Shown one piece after another: positions 29,701-38,544 of a stretch of DNA of 64,000 nt. Below the pieces are notes generated by a model. That model was given only the letters and a program-made list of their open reading frames with translations. It did no database searches and was not told the DNA's origin. Positions within the stretch are counted from its first letter, which is position 1. Each line of letters begins with the position of its first letter. The translations under genes and the position numbers were made by a program. Source of the DNA: Aureococcus anophagefferens (lineage: Eukaryota; Sar; Pelagophyceae; Pelagomonadales; Pelagomonadaceae). The stretch spans positions 402,152-466,151 of the forward strand of contig NW_008705575.1 in the NCBI RefSeq assembly GCF_000186865.1. The letters run 5' to 3'.

Positions 29701-29933
29701 TAGGGGCGCTCGCGGCGTCGCCGGACGCGGAGCGCGCGACGAACGCGCGCCTGCGGGCCCGCGTCGAGAGCGCTTTGATCCAGTTCGACTGGTCCAAGTT
29801 CGACCGCCGGCGCAAGGACGACGACTTCGCGAAGCCCGAGCCCGTCCCGCCGGCCGCCAAGGGCGGCGGCGGCTTCTTCCCCCGCATGTCCGGCCGCGCG
29901 TCGTCGCGCGTCGACCCGGGCCTCGCGCGATAA
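26712..29933 (+). CDS. Cyclic-nucleotide-binding / RGS / TIR-like fusion protein (5' end unresolved)
   Basis: A continuous frame of about 1070 codons. It has a cNBD-like N-terminus (about 26880-27000), a second cNBD with a long insertion (27365-28040, ending AGDFFGELSLLER), and a third with a near-perfect phosphate-binding cassette (YFGELALARAEPRSATV, about 28289-28339). An RGS-type helical domain follows (DPFRKFLDAELASENHECWD, 28490-28830), then a Pro/Ala linker. It ends in a domain with LYVSHAHGAPF, TTFFWIDVFSL and SRLWCLFEISRSL, typical of a TIR-like group common in protists and algae. cNMP input, G-alpha regulation and a TIR-like output may thus meet in one protein. The first in-frame ATG is 27030, inside conserved-looking sequence, so an upstream exon is likely. 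Confidence 0.72.
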   Translation, partial: EPPEQTSTVAAPAGDGTAWAAAAEARDVPALLAQLAECHGSLFGSPGAGAEAHWKALAPHFALQQVRSGSVFRRVGRDDLFFVVAGEVDLVVNPAGASAPAGSSRNMLGSFSAAMFRRASLGGRDRKVLRTMGPKEVCGVMELVKGVDQRRDSRVREREVYPTDVVVPRGGGDALLLSLPKLEFAAMRASENPPVADFCERAEKACDTSTVDWMRRTSFLRGLSPKALAVLSQLATFRSVHGRKQIVAQGEPTRKFYIVLAGALDVSIGSEAAATRNAAAFEAREARARDAEAAAASASRPATLLERLGGAGRTVRLKPGGGSGRGAASGFNFLRGTPKTASARAGLGSPSRGDDEGTSDFEADPEARDVGVLAAGDFFGELSLLERERDEGADAPQRATLVRREALRASATVRTREQSLLLCFDAGPFLDAIRDFPVAAAEVQDAVKLRMTGQLQALDLPIFHDVEPDRLRHFTGTMEVRSFAPKTTLFAYGDAGDDFFILLQGEVTIRDKGGAEIVTLKTKGDYFGELALARAEPRSATVIAASPAVCACVDGARFRDIFLESPAARAEFEIKAMREKASAGAVLSHPVTRDPFRKFLDAELASENHECWDAIADYRRRVAASEGEVTDADEANAMARTLYDAFIAPGCDTQVNVSSKMAGKLRAKIYDESAGDAALFDGVAAEIDRMLRGNMMRFAAKAEFKAALEELAAYNPSTRRHSSWQKRRDEKRRAAAAAAPPPAPSSSPPPPAPDADVEVVTVVEVRSPSDDGGDADTAACLPDKAPPEISSIDSTVAFCRGLSLAFLREFAADQGFQPNTPTMAARDRGGTKLPLADELGDGARTRDGDRAAGAASLYVSHAHGAPFRGLLDALEAYLDDEGYDASTTFFWIDVFSLPPAPQSPSVALPTVAACVGTIGTVVVVLDGAATALSRLWCLFEISRSLAEPNLCLHFTMARAHRARFVEALDADGGAALLGGLDVARAAAHADRDRAAILGALAASPDAERATNARLRARVESALIQFDWSKFDRRRKDDDFAKPEPVPPAAKGGGGFFPRMSGRASSRVDPGLAR

Positions 29934-29936
29934 TGA

Positions 29937-30743
29937 TTACCACACCTCGCCGAAGGCGCCCATGATCGGCGCGGGCGCGCCGTCCGCGTCGACCTCGCGC
30001 TTGTTGTCGGGCTCCTCGCCGACGAGCGCGCGCCGCGCGGCCGCGCACCGCTCCTGGACCTCCTTCGACTTCCAGCCGACGGCGTCCAACGCGATCTTCG
30101 CCCACTCGCGGCAGCCCTCGTCCGCCGCGGACACGGCGAGCGGCGCGAGCGCCTCGACGGCGCCGGCCTCGACGACCTTTTTCCGCAGGTCCGCGTCGGG
30201 GCACAGGTTCCAGACCGTGGAGCAGGCGTAGCGCTTCGCCGACTCGCCGACGTCCGCCGCCTGGAGGAGCTGGACGACGGCCCCGATGGTCCCCGCGGCC
30301 GCGACGGCCTTGCGATGGTCGTCGTCGACGGACGCGAGCGTCGCGAGCGCCCACGCGCCGTAGCCCTTGCGGCCGTCGCTGCCCTTGTTCCGCAGCAGGT
30401 CGACGAGCAGGTCGACGCCGCCCCGCTTGATGAGCTCCGCCGCGTTCTCCGCGCGGTAGCTCAACGTACTGAGCGCGCCCGCCGCCCACTGCTTGCAGTC
30501 GTCGCCCCGGGGCAGCTTGAGAATCTGCACGAGGAACATGACGGCGTGGTGGTCGCCGAGCTCCTTGCTCCACTCCCCGTCCATGGCCATGTCCATGGCG
30601 ATGGCCGCCGCGTCCTCCTGCGACTGCTCCGTGCCGAACTCGAGCTCGAGGCAGAGCTCCTTGACGGTCATCATGGTGCTCTGGTGGATCATCGTCGGCT
30701 TCTTCTCGTCGGTCTCCTCCGCCGCGAAGGTGACCTCGGCCAT
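29937..30743 (-). CDS. Armadillo-repeat protein
   Basis: 268 residues from the ATG at 30743. Several ARM-type helices are visible: QWAAGALSTLSYRAENAAEL, RKGYGAWALATLASVDDDHR, ETAKRYAC-like ESAKRYACSTVWNLCPD and CREWAKIALDAVGW. ARM solenoids bind peptides or proteins; no specific partner can be inferred. The start beginning MAEVTF is preferred over 30803 because it has a better context and the upstream extension is low complexity. Its stop is 3 bp from the end of the convergent cNMP/RGS/TIR gene. Confidence 0.75.
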   Translation of the reverse strand: MAEVTFAAEETDEKKPTMIHQSTMMTVKELCLELEFGTEQSQEDAAAIAMDMAMDGEWSKELGDHHAVMFLVQILKLPRGDDCKQWAAGALSTLSYRAENAAELIKRGGVDLLVDLLRNKGSDGRKGYGAWALATLASVDDDHRKAVAAAGTIGAVVQLLQAADVGESAKRYACSTVWNLCPDADLRKKVVEAGAVEALAPLAVSAADEGCREWAKIALDAVGWKSKEVQERCAAARRALVGEEPDNKREVDADGAPAPIMGAFGEVW

Positions 30744-31079
30744 GGTTTGGTGTCGTGTGGCGGGCAGCCGCGAGGAGATCAGCGGCCCATCGTCTCGCGG
30801 CACGATCGATTTGTGAGTTCTTCAGCTTTGGCTCGCCGACGGCCAGCAAGCGCCTGCTCGCGGTCGCCGTCCACAGCGCTGAGCGCCACCGGGTGCGCTC
30901 GCCGCGTCCAAAACGCGCGTCCCGCCCCACCTTTCTGCGGTCCGGCGCGGCCGCCGCCGCCGGCGGCGCGCCGCGTCGCCGTCGCGCGGTCGCGCCCGCG
31001 CCGCCGCCGCGCGCCCCGCCGCCTGCCGCCCCAAGGCGTCGCTGTCGTCACCCCGCCCCCCCCCGCGCAGCCCGCCACC
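30744..31079. promoter_or_regulatory. Divergent promoter region, ARM protein and CCT3
   Basis: 336 bp between divergent start codons. The half next to CCT3 is extremely C-rich (ccccgcccccccccgcgcag) and ends in a consensus-like CCACCATG. No further gene was seen. The cgcgcag could be an acceptor of a 5'-UTR intron, but that is not testable here. Confidence 0.4.
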
Positions 31080-32678
31080 ATGCTCGTGCTCAACCAGAAC
31101 ACGCAGCGCGACACGGGCCGCAGCGCCCAGCTCGCGAACATCGGCGCCGCGCAGGCCGTCTCGGGCATCGTCCGGTCGACGCTGGGTCCCCGCGCGATGC
31201 TCAAGATGCTGCTCGACCCCATGGGCGGCATCGTCATCACGAACGACGCCAACGCCATCCTCCGCGAGATCGACGTGAGCCACCCGGCGGCGAAGCAGAT
31301 GATCGAGCTCAGTCGCGCGCAGGACGAGGAGGTCGGCGACGGCACGACGTCCGTGATCGTGCTCACGGGCGAGATGCTCCAGGTCGCCGAGCCGCTGCTG
31401 GCGCGCAACATCCACCCGACGGTCATCAACCGGGGCTACAGCGCGGCGCGCGACGCGGCCATCAAGGCCTGCGACGCGATGGCGCGGCCCATCAGCCTCG
31501 ACGACAAGGCCGCGCTCCGCGCGCTCGTCGAGTCCTGCATCGGCACGAAGTTCTCGTCGCGCTGGGGCGACAAGGTCATCGAGATGGCCATCGGCGCGAC
31601 CCTCAAGGTCGTCGTCGAGAAGGGCGGCGTCGACGGCAAGGAGTCGCACAAGGAGGTCGACATCAAGCGCTACGCGAAGGTCGAGAAGCTCCCCGGCGGC
31701 GAGCCGAGCGACTCGCGCGTGTTGGACGGCGTCATGTTCAACAAGGACGTGACCCACCCGCGCATGCGCCGCAAGATCGCCAACCCGCGCATCCTGCTCC
31801 TCGACTGCCCCCTGGAGTACAAGAAGGGCGAGTCGTCCGCGAGCGTGGAGATCTCCAAGGAGGAGGACTGGAACACGCTCCTGCGCATCGAGGAGGAGTA
31901 CATCGAGAACATGTGCGCCCAGATCGTCGCCGCGCGGCCCGACGTCGTCATCACGGAGAAGGGCGTGTCCGATTTGGCGCAGCACTACCTGATGAAGGCG
32001 AACATCACGGCCTTCCGCCGCCTGCGCAAGACGGACAACAACCGCGTCGCGCGCGCCTGCGGCGCGACCATCTGCTCGCGCACGGACGAGATCCAGGAAT
32101 CCGACGTCGGCACGGGCTGCGGCACCTTCGAGGTGAAGAAGGTCGGCGACGAGTACTTCGCGTTCCTGGAAGGGTGCACGTCCGCCAAGGCCTGCACGCT
32201 GCTCCTCCGCGGCGGGTCCAAGGACGTGCTCAACGAGGTCGAGCGCAACCTCCAGGACGCCATGCAGGTCATCCGCAACGTCGTCCTCGAGCCCAAGCTG
32301 CTCCCGGGCGGCGGCGCCGCGGAGATGGCCGTCGCGCACGCGCTCCAGGAGGAGGCCGCCAAGCTCCCGGGCGTCGAGCAGTTCCCCGTGCGCGCCGTCG
32401 CCGAGGCCATGGAGGTCATCCCGCGCACGCTCGCCATGAACTGCGGCGCGAAAGTCGTCCGCGCGCTCACGCAGCTCCGCGCGAAGCAGAAGGACAGCGG
32501 CCCGACCTGGGGCATCGACGGCACCTGCGGCGACGTCGTCGACATGAACGACACGGACGGCCCCAACATCTGGGAGCCCTACGCGGTCAAGGTCCAGACC
32601 ATCAAGACGGCCATCGAGGCCGCGAGCCTCATCCTCCGCGTCGACGACATCGTCTCCGGCATCAAGAAGGGCAAGTAG
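31080..32678 (+). CDS. CCT3: T-complex protein 1 subunit gamma (CCT3)
   Basis: 532 residues, single exon, ATG in CCACCATG. It is a subunit of the cytosolic type II chaperonin that folds actin, tubulin and other proteins. Landmarks are LGPRAMLKMLLDPMGGI, ITNDANAILREIDVSHP, the ATPase motif GDGTTSVIVLTGE, RGYSAARDAA, LLDCPLEYKKGES, RRLRKTDNN and the C-terminal ATP-site GGGAAEMAVAHAL. The DCPLEYKKGES and FRRLRKTDNNR segments are characteristic of the gamma subunit. Length is normal. Confidence 0.96.
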   Translation: MLVLNQNTQRDTGRSAQLANIGAAQAVSGIVRSTLGPRAMLKMLLDPMGGIVITNDANAILREIDVSHPAAKQMIELSRAQDEEVGDGTTSVIVLTGEMLQVAEPLLARNIHPTVINRGYSAARDAAIKACDAMARPISLDDKAALRALVESCIGTKFSSRWGDKVIEMAIGATLKVVVEKGGVDGKESHKEVDIKRYAKVEKLPGGEPSDSRVLDGVMFNKDVTHPRMRRKIANPRILLLDCPLEYKKGESSASVEISKEEDWNTLLRIEEEYIENMCAQIVAARPDVVITEKGVSDLAQHYLMKANITAFRRLRKTDNNRVARACGATICSRTDEIQESDVGTGCGTFEVKKVGDEYFAFLEGCTSAKACTLLLRGGSKDVLNEVERNLQDAMQVIRNVVLEPKLLPGGGAAEMAVAHALQEEAAKLPGVEQFPVRAVAEAMEVIPRTLAMNCGAKVVRALTQLRAKQKDSGPTWGIDGTCGDVVDMNDTDGPNIWEPYAVKVQTIKTAIEAASLILRVDDIVSGIKKGK

Positions 32679-32769
32679 GCGGGCACACTGCCCGCCGCCG
32701 CCGATTGCCGCGCGCCCTCTTAGTAAACCGCCGTCTCTCCGAGTTATGCCAAGGCGGGTCTGTCAAAAG

Positions 32770-35721
32770 TCACTCGCGGCCGTCGGCGTCGTCGTCGCTG
32801 CTGTCGCCGTCGTCGATGACGACGTCCTGGATGGCGATGTCGTCGTCGTCGTCGTCGTCTTCGAGCCGTTCGGCGGTCGGCGCGCCGTCGCGGTCGAGGG
32901 GGTCGACCCAGGCGGGCGTGAGGAGGACGTTGGACGCGAAGAACTGGTCCTGCGTCTCGCGCTTCGTCGCGAGCGCCAACGTGCCGCGGCTCGCGACGGC
33001 GGGCGCGCCCCGGGGCGTGTAGGCCTCGAGGTGGCCCGCGAGGGCCTCCCGGTTCACGACCGTGCCCAGGGGCGCGTCGAGGCCGCGGATCGCCAGATCG
33101 AGGAGCCGGCCCGCGCCCTTTTTGCTGACGACGTACGCCGTCAGCGACCACGTGTCGTAGGCGCAATTCACGTGCGCGCGCTCCGCCCCCGTGGCGTCGT
33201 CGAAGCTCCGCACGTCGTCGTCATCCCGAAAGAAGCGCGGCGGCACGTGGAGGTAGAGCAGGTCGTAGTCGTGGGGCAGCTCCGCCAGCGCGAGGGCCAC
33301 CGCCTCGTGCACGCCCGGCGCTAAATCGGCGTCGTCCTCGAGCACGAGCAAATGCGGCGCGCCGCTGTCCAAGCAGTAGCGCCAGGCGACGCAGTGGGAC
33401 GCCGCCGCGGCGACCTGGCCCCGGTTCGGCCGGTGTAGGGACTCGTGCAACCCGTCGCGCTCGGCCCGCGCCGTCCAGGCCGCGACGTCGACGCGCGGCT
33501 CGCACTGGTGGCGCTCGAGGTGCGCCTCCAATGCCCCCTCCACCAACGCATCCACGCTGTCCAGCACGACGAGCTTCGGGATGAGGCTCCGCATGTGCTC
33601 CGCGACGTGCGCGGACCGTTTCGCGTCGCGCGCGAGGCGCAACACGACGCCCGCGACCGCGCGGCCGTAGGCCAGCGCCGACGCGGCGCCGGCGCTCGCG
33701 ACAACCGTGCCCTCGCCGGCGCTGGGGCCCTTGGCGAGCTCGTACTGGGCCACGAGCTTCGCGCCCTCCTCGAGCCGGCCCTCGAGAATGTCCTCGTAGC
33801 AGCCCTCCGTGAGCTCGCCGAGCTGCTTCTTCTTCGACCGCGCGCCGAGCTTGCCGCCGTGGACCTCGGCCTTGGCGGCGAAGGTGCCCCAGAAGCCGCC
33901 GCCCTTGGCCGCCGCCTTCTCCTCGACGAGCTTCTCCTCCGCGGCCTCGACGGCCGCCGGGTCCTCGATTGCGGTCCCCTCGGCCGCGGGCAGCATCAAT
34001 TGGATGTGGTTCGCCGCGGCCGTCAGGAACTTGGGGTTCGCGTCGCTGCAGGCCTCCACAATAAAGTCCGCGTGCTTCTCGACGGCGGCGACGGCGAGCA
34101 GGCAGCCGCGGCGCCGCCGGTGCAGCAGCTTGAGCCGCGCGTCTTTCGTCCCGAACCGCGGCGCGCCCGTGCCCCGGTAGCTCTCGGCCTCGACGCGCGC
34201 CTTGCGCGCCTTGAGCATGTACAGGGGCTTCTCGTCGATGCGCATGAGCTCGTCGAGCACCGTTGCGAGCTCGAGGCACGCCTTGAAGTAGAGCACCGCC
34301 GGCAGCAGCCGCGCCTCGACGGGCGAGAAGGGCCACTCGGAGTGCTGCGCGTAGGCCCGCAGCGCGACGGGAAAGGCCGCCTTCCCCGCGAGCAACCCGT
34401 CCTTCGTCTCGTCCCAGACGAAGAAGTGGTACAGGTCCGCCAGGCGGCAGTGGATCTGGCCCATCTCGCAGCCGTCGACGCGGCAGCGCCGCGTCTTCGC
34501 GTTGCGCCGCACGTGGCGCGACCGGAACCTACTGTGCGTCCAGATCAGGGGCTGCGCCTGGATCGTCGCCAGCGTCGCGGCGTCGTCGATGAGCTGCTGG
34601 TGCCGCGACGCGATCTTCGCCACCTTCCCCGCGGAGCTCAGCACCTCCTCGCAGTCCGACGTCTCCACGGACTCGAAGATGCCCTGGGCCCACTTGTAGT
34701 CCTCGGGGAACCGCTCGTCGAAGGGCCGCGCCTTGAGCTCCATGAGCTCGCAGGCCTGCTCGTGCGCGCGCGTCCGCAGCACCGCCCGGTGGCACAGGCC
34801 GAGCACGCGCCCGAGCACCGCCGGGTCGCCGCAGGGGTCGCCCTCGAAGAAGGGCCGCGTGACCCACTTCCGCCCGTGCATGTCGCCGACGACCTTGCCG
34901 AACTCCCGCCGCAGCGGCACGTAGCCGCCCGTGACGACGTCGTCGGGGAGCAGACCGCTGAGCTGGTTCCAGACGCGGCCGATGGCGTCGGCGTAGCGGC
35001 CCTCGTCGCGGTGCTCGCGCACCGTGCTCAGCTCGAAGACGCCCCGCCCGCACTTGGCGATGAGCACCTCCTCGGGCCCGCCGTAGCCGCCGTCGTCGTT
35101 CGCGACCCTCCGGCACTCCGCCACGATACCGTCGTCCGACGGCACGGCGAACAAATCCACGAGCTGCGTCGCCCGCGTCACGAGCCGCTTCTGGTTCAGC
35201 GCGCGCATCTCCTCGAGCGTCATCGTCTCTTTTTTCACCAAAACGCGCGGCACGTACTCCGTGAGCTCGGCCGACGCGTCGCCGGTGGCGTCGTCGCTCG
35301 CGCCCTCCGTGAGGCGCAACAACTTGGACTGGCGCACGACGGGCTTGGCGTCGAAGTAGGCCTGGATGGCGTCGTCGTCCCGCGTGCGCACCCAGAGCGT
35401 CTCCTCGAGCGCGAGCAGCGGCGTGATCTTCGCGTCGAGGTCGAGCTTCTTCCGGCTCGCGTCGCCCCAGAGCGTCGCGTCGGCCCGCGTCTCCTTGGCG
35501 CCCGCGGGGTGCTTCGACTCGTAGGAGTCGAAGAACATGTCGAGCACCTTCCGCAGGGTCTCGCGGTGCACCCAGCGCGCGGGCAGCGTCGCGCGCATGG
35601 CGCTGTGCTTCTCCGTGTCCGCGTCCTCCTCGAAGCGCAGGTAGACGGCGATGGGCTCCGGCTTCGGGAGCGGCGCCTCCGCCTCCGCGGGCGGCGCGGG
35701 CGGTGCCTTCGCCGCGCTCAT
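32770..35721 (-). CDS. Large protein with unknown N-terminal region and GT25-like C-terminal domain
   Basis: 983 residues in one exon. The C-terminal part (about 700-930) resembles family 25 glycosyltransferases (procollagen galactosyltransferase/LPS type): RPNRGQVAAAASHCVAWRYC, HLLVLEDDADLAPG, DYDLLYLHVPP and YVVSKKGAGRLLDLAI. The first 600 residues match nothing I recognise. They begin with an alpha-beta segment (IAVYLRFEEDADTEKHSAM) and include a Cys/His patch (CRVDGCEMGQIHC) and helical, charged sequence. No signal peptide is visible, which is odd for a lumenal glycosyltransferase. The tail is poly-Asp. The frame stays open, antisense to the next gene, beyond 35721; the ATG there is the sensible start. 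Confidence 0.65.
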   Translation of the reverse strand: MSAAKAPPAPPAEAEAPLPKPEPIAVYLRFEEDADTEKHSAMRATLPARWVHRETLRKVLDMFFDSYESKHPAGAKETRADATLWGDASRKKLDLDAKITPLLALEETLWVRTRDDDAIQAYFDAKPVVRQSKLLRLTEGASDDATGDASAELTEYVPRVLVKKETMTLEEMRALNQKRLVTRATQLVDLFAVPSDDGIVAECRRVANDDGGYGGPEEVLIAKCGRGVFELSTVREHRDEGRYADAIGRVWNQLSGLLPDDVVTGGYVPLRREFGKVVGDMHGRKWVTRPFFEGDPCGDPAVLGRVLGLCHRAVLRTRAHEQACELMELKARPFDERFPEDYKWAQGIFESVETSDCEEVLSSAGKVAKIASRHQQLIDDAATLATIQAQPLIWTHSRFRSRHVRRNAKTRRCRVDGCEMGQIHCRLADLYHFFVWDETKDGLLAGKAAFPVALRAYAQHSEWPFSPVEARLLPAVLYFKACLELATVLDELMRIDEKPLYMLKARKARVEAESYRGTGAPRFGTKDARLKLLHRRRRGCLLAVAAVEKHADFIVEACSDANPKFLTAAANHIQLMLPAAEGTAIEDPAAVEAAEEKLVEEKAAAKGGGFWGTFAAKAEVHGGKLGARSKKKQLGELTEGCYEDILEGRLEEGAKLVAQYELAKGPSAGEGTVVASAGAASALAYGRAVAGVVLRLARDAKRSAHVAEHMRSLIPKLVVLDSVDALVEGALEAHLERHQCEPRVDVAAWTARAERDGLHESLHRPNRGQVAAAASHCVAWRYCLDSGAPHLLVLEDDADLAPGVHEAVALALAELPHDYDLLYLHVPPRFFRDDDDVRSFDDATGAERAHVNCAYDTWSLTAYVVSKKGAGRLLDLAIRGLDAPLGTVVNREALAGHLEAYTPRGAPAVASRGTLALATKRETQDQFFASNVLLTPAWVDPLDRDGAPTAERLEDDDDDDDIAIQDVVIDDGDSSDDDADGRE

Positions 35722-35868
35722 CGTGTTGGACGCGGCGTCGAAAGACGACTTCGCCTCGACGCTGCTCCACCACAGCTCGATTGCTCCACCACCACAACGC
35801 ATTTCGGCGACTTCAACAAGCTGCGTGCCGAGAATTATTGAAGCAATATAAATTCGAGGGCAGCCGCA

Positions 35869-38379
35869 ATGGGCGCACCCTCGCGCGGCGGCCGCCGCAG
35901 CGGTCCGAACCCTGTAACATGCGTGCTGGGCGTGTTCACGCTCGTCGCGACGTTCCTGCTGTTCCTCGAGATGCACGAGACCGCCCAGATCAAGGCGCTC
36001 GCCGAAGCCCAGGGCGTGTCGCTTGCCGCGGCCGAGGCCCGGGCGACGGCGGCGGACGCGCGCGCGGTGCGAGCCGACGCGGACGCGACGCGGCAGCGCG
36101 ACGTGGCGACGGCGGCGCGCCACGCCGCCGACGCCGCGGCGGAGCGCGCCTCCGCGGAGCGCGCGGCCGCGGCGCGGGCCGCCGAGGCCGCCGCGGCCGC
36201 GCTCCAATCCGCGGCGGCGGCGCCGAGCGAGCTCGCGGCGGCCGTCGCGCACTGGCGCGACCGGGCGGCGCGGCCCGTCGTCGCGCCCGGCGACACGCTC
36301 GCGGCGCGCGGCGGCGGCGAGTCGCGCTGGCCCCCGGCGCTCGCGTACTCGGACACGTGGCGCCGCGCGCCGCGGCTGCGGCCGACGCCCGCGGGCGTCG
36401 GCGCCGAGGGCGCCGCCCGCGCCCTGCCGTCCGTCGACGTCGACGCCCTGGAGCGCGCGCGGGGCCGGCGCCGCGCGCGCGGCGCGGAGTTCTACGGCAC
36501 CGCGGCGACGGCCGCCGCGTTCGTGCGGCGGCGCCTCGCGGAGCAACTGGAGGACCCGGAGGCCCACAAGCGCCCGCAGCAGGCCTGCGCGCTCGGCGCG
36601 ACGCGCGAGGCCCAGCTGCGAGCCGTCGCCGACGCCGCGAACGGCCGGCGCGTCGCGCTGGGTCTGGTCGGCTACGACGCGACGCGCGACTACCCGTCGC
36701 TCCGGCGCGTCCGCGCGTTCGCGCGGAGCCTCGCGGCCGGCGGCGGCTTCGGTGCGCCGGGCCAGGTCGCCTTCGCCGCCGCCGACGCCGCGAGCCTCGC
36801 GGCGTTGTGCGCCGCGGGGCTGCCGGCCATCGCGGCGACGGACGCCGTCGCGGACGAGGGGCGCGCGCTGCTGGCGCGCGCGTTCGCGGACGCGGCGCTC
36901 AAGGGGCGGCGGCGGCTCCTGTCGACGGGCGACCCCCTCGCGGACGCGGCGCTCTTCGAGAAGCTGCTCGAGGGCAGCACGCTCGCGGACGTCGGCGCGG
37001 AGGACGGCGACGAGGCCCGCCCGGCCGCGCCGGCCGCCGCCGCGGTGAAGACGCGGACGACGGGCGAGCGCCGCGGCGCGGACGCGCGCGCGCGGGACGT
37101 CGCGCGCTTCGCCGTCGCCGGCGACCTGGCCTTCAAGGGCGTCGCGTCCGTCGTCGTCGAGTTCGGCGCCGCCTGGCCCGCGCCCGCGGCGCCCGTCGAA
37201 ACGCCGAGACCGGGTTTCGACGTGTCCCGGTCTCCGCCGGCGGCGACGGCGCCGTCGAACGCGCGCCTCGCGCTGGATCTGGAGATCGGCGCCAAGGCGC
37301 CGGGGCGGCCCAAGGACGCGCGCATCTTCGTCGCCGTCAGGCAGCGGTCGACGCGGCTCGCGTGCCTGGGCCTCGTCGCCGCGGATCCCGGCAACGCGAC
37401 GGGCTGGGCGTTGACGCGCCTCGCGGCGACGGCCAAGGCCGCGTCGTCGGCGCTGCAGCTCGGCCGCGCCCTCGCCTCGGAGCTCAAGCTCGGGAGCTCC
37501 GGCGACCGGCGCCTCGCGGAGTCCGTCGCGCCCTGCGGCGACCGGCCCAATTTCGGCGCGTTGGACGTCGCGTCGCGGCGTCTCGCGGCCGCGGTGCTCG
37601 AGCCCGGGCCGCTCCGCGATTTTTTGGCCAAGGGCGAGCCGGAGTTCCTGGCGGCCGACGCGCCGCGGGACGCGCCGGCGCCGCCGGCGCCGGGCCTGCT
37701 GCGGACGCGCGCGCTGGAGGGAAGGCGATTGTTGGCGCGCGAGCTCGGGCTGTCGTCTTCCCGACCTACGGGTCCCCTGCTGGGCCACGACGGCGGCGAC
37801 GGCCTCGTCAACGCGCTGGCCCTGTTTGAGCCAGCCGTTGCAAAATCCCTGGCGCGCGCGCGGCTCGCGGTGGCCCACCTCGTTTCCGCGTGCCTCGAGA
37901 CCGGGCGGACGCTGTGGCTGCCGGCGCTCCACCACGAGGACCGCGTCTTCTTTCTGTGGACCTACCTGGACCTGCAGTCGCTGGAGGAGCTGGGCGTGGA
38001 CCACGCGGCGACGCACCTGCTCGCGCACGCGAAAGAGGCGCCCTTCGCGAACGCGTCGCTGGTCTCCGTCGACGAGGCGACCGCGCGCGTGGCGACGGAC
38101 GACGCGCGCGACGACGCGGTCACGGCCTTCGAGCTCCCGGCGGGCGCGCGGCCCGAGCGCGTGCTCTACGACCTCGCGCGGCTCCACCGGCCGGAGCTCC
38201 TGCTTTTGCACCTGCCCTTCCTCCGGCGGGACCAGCCGAAGCGGGCGCCGGGGTCCCTCGCGCGGCGCGTCCTCGGGTTGCTGCGCTGGTGCCCGGACCT
38301 CCTCGCGCCGGACCACGACGCCCGCGTCGCCACGCCCGCCGCGTCCTGCTGGGGGCGGGGGGCGAGTCTGGACGCGTAA
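35869..38379 (+). CDS. Type II membrane protein with Ala-rich coiled coil, unknown function
   Basis: 836 residues. A short basic cytosolic tail (MGAPSRGGRRSGP) precedes one membrane segment (VTCVLGVFTLVATFLLFLEM), then an Ala/Glu/Arg coiled coil to about residue 125. A long lumenal region follows with no recognised domain. Conserved-looking patches are VALGLVGYDATRDYPSLRRV and TLWLPALHHEDRVFFLWTYL. This is the topology of Golgi glycan-modifying enzymes, and the neighbour encodes a GT25 domain, but an enzymatic role is only a guess. The ATG at 35869 is preceded within 35 bp by ATTGAAGCAATATAA. Single exon. Confidence 0.65.
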   Translation: MGAPSRGGRRSGPNPVTCVLGVFTLVATFLLFLEMHETAQIKALAEAQGVSLAAAEARATAADARAVRADADATRQRDVATAARHAADAAAERASAERAAAARAAEAAAAALQSAAAAPSELAAAVAHWRDRAARPVVAPGDTLAARGGGESRWPPALAYSDTWRRAPRLRPTPAGVGAEGAARALPSVDVDALERARGRRRARGAEFYGTAATAAAFVRRRLAEQLEDPEAHKRPQQACALGATREAQLRAVADAANGRRVALGLVGYDATRDYPSLRRVRAFARSLAAGGGFGAPGQVAFAAADAASLAALCAAGLPAIAATDAVADEGRALLARAFADAALKGRRRLLSTGDPLADAALFEKLLEGSTLADVGAEDGDEARPAAPAAAAVKTRTTGERRGADARARDVARFAVAGDLAFKGVASVVVEFGAAWPAPAAPVETPRPGFDVSRSPPAATAPSNARLALDLEIGAKAPGRPKDARIFVAVRQRSTRLACLGLVAADPGNATGWALTRLAATAKAASSALQLGRALASELKLGSSGDRRLAESVAPCGDRPNFGALDVASRRLAAAVLEPGPLRDFLAKGEPEFLAADAPRDAPAPPAPGLLRTRALEGRRLLARELGLSSSRPTGPLLGHDGGDGLVNALALFEPAVAKSLARARLAVAHLVSACLETGRTLWLPALHHEDRVFFLWTYLDLQSLEELGVDHAATHLLAHAKEAPFANASLVSVDEATARVATDDARDDAVTAFELPAGARPERVLYDLARLHRPELLLLHLPFLRRDQPKRAPGSLARRVLGLLRWCPDLLAPDHDARVATPAASCWGRGASLDA

Positions 38380-38544
38380 ACTGCTCGTTGCCGTTCAAGG
38401 TGCTTTCAGCGATCATCCTCGTCACCGATGGTCCCGCCCCCTCTCCACCCCATCGCGCTAGCCTCCCTCGCCGCCGCCGTCGCCGCCGCCAACCTCGCCG
38501 CCACGAGCGGGTAGACGCGTCGCGTGCACCTGTCGACGCCGCCG

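Noticed and set aside
35722..38316. Minus-strand open frame continuing from the GT25-fusion gene for 2.6 kb
   Set aside because: It is antisense to the type II membrane protein, Arg/Ala/Gly-rich and without motifs. An ATG at 35721 gives a well-behaved protein start.
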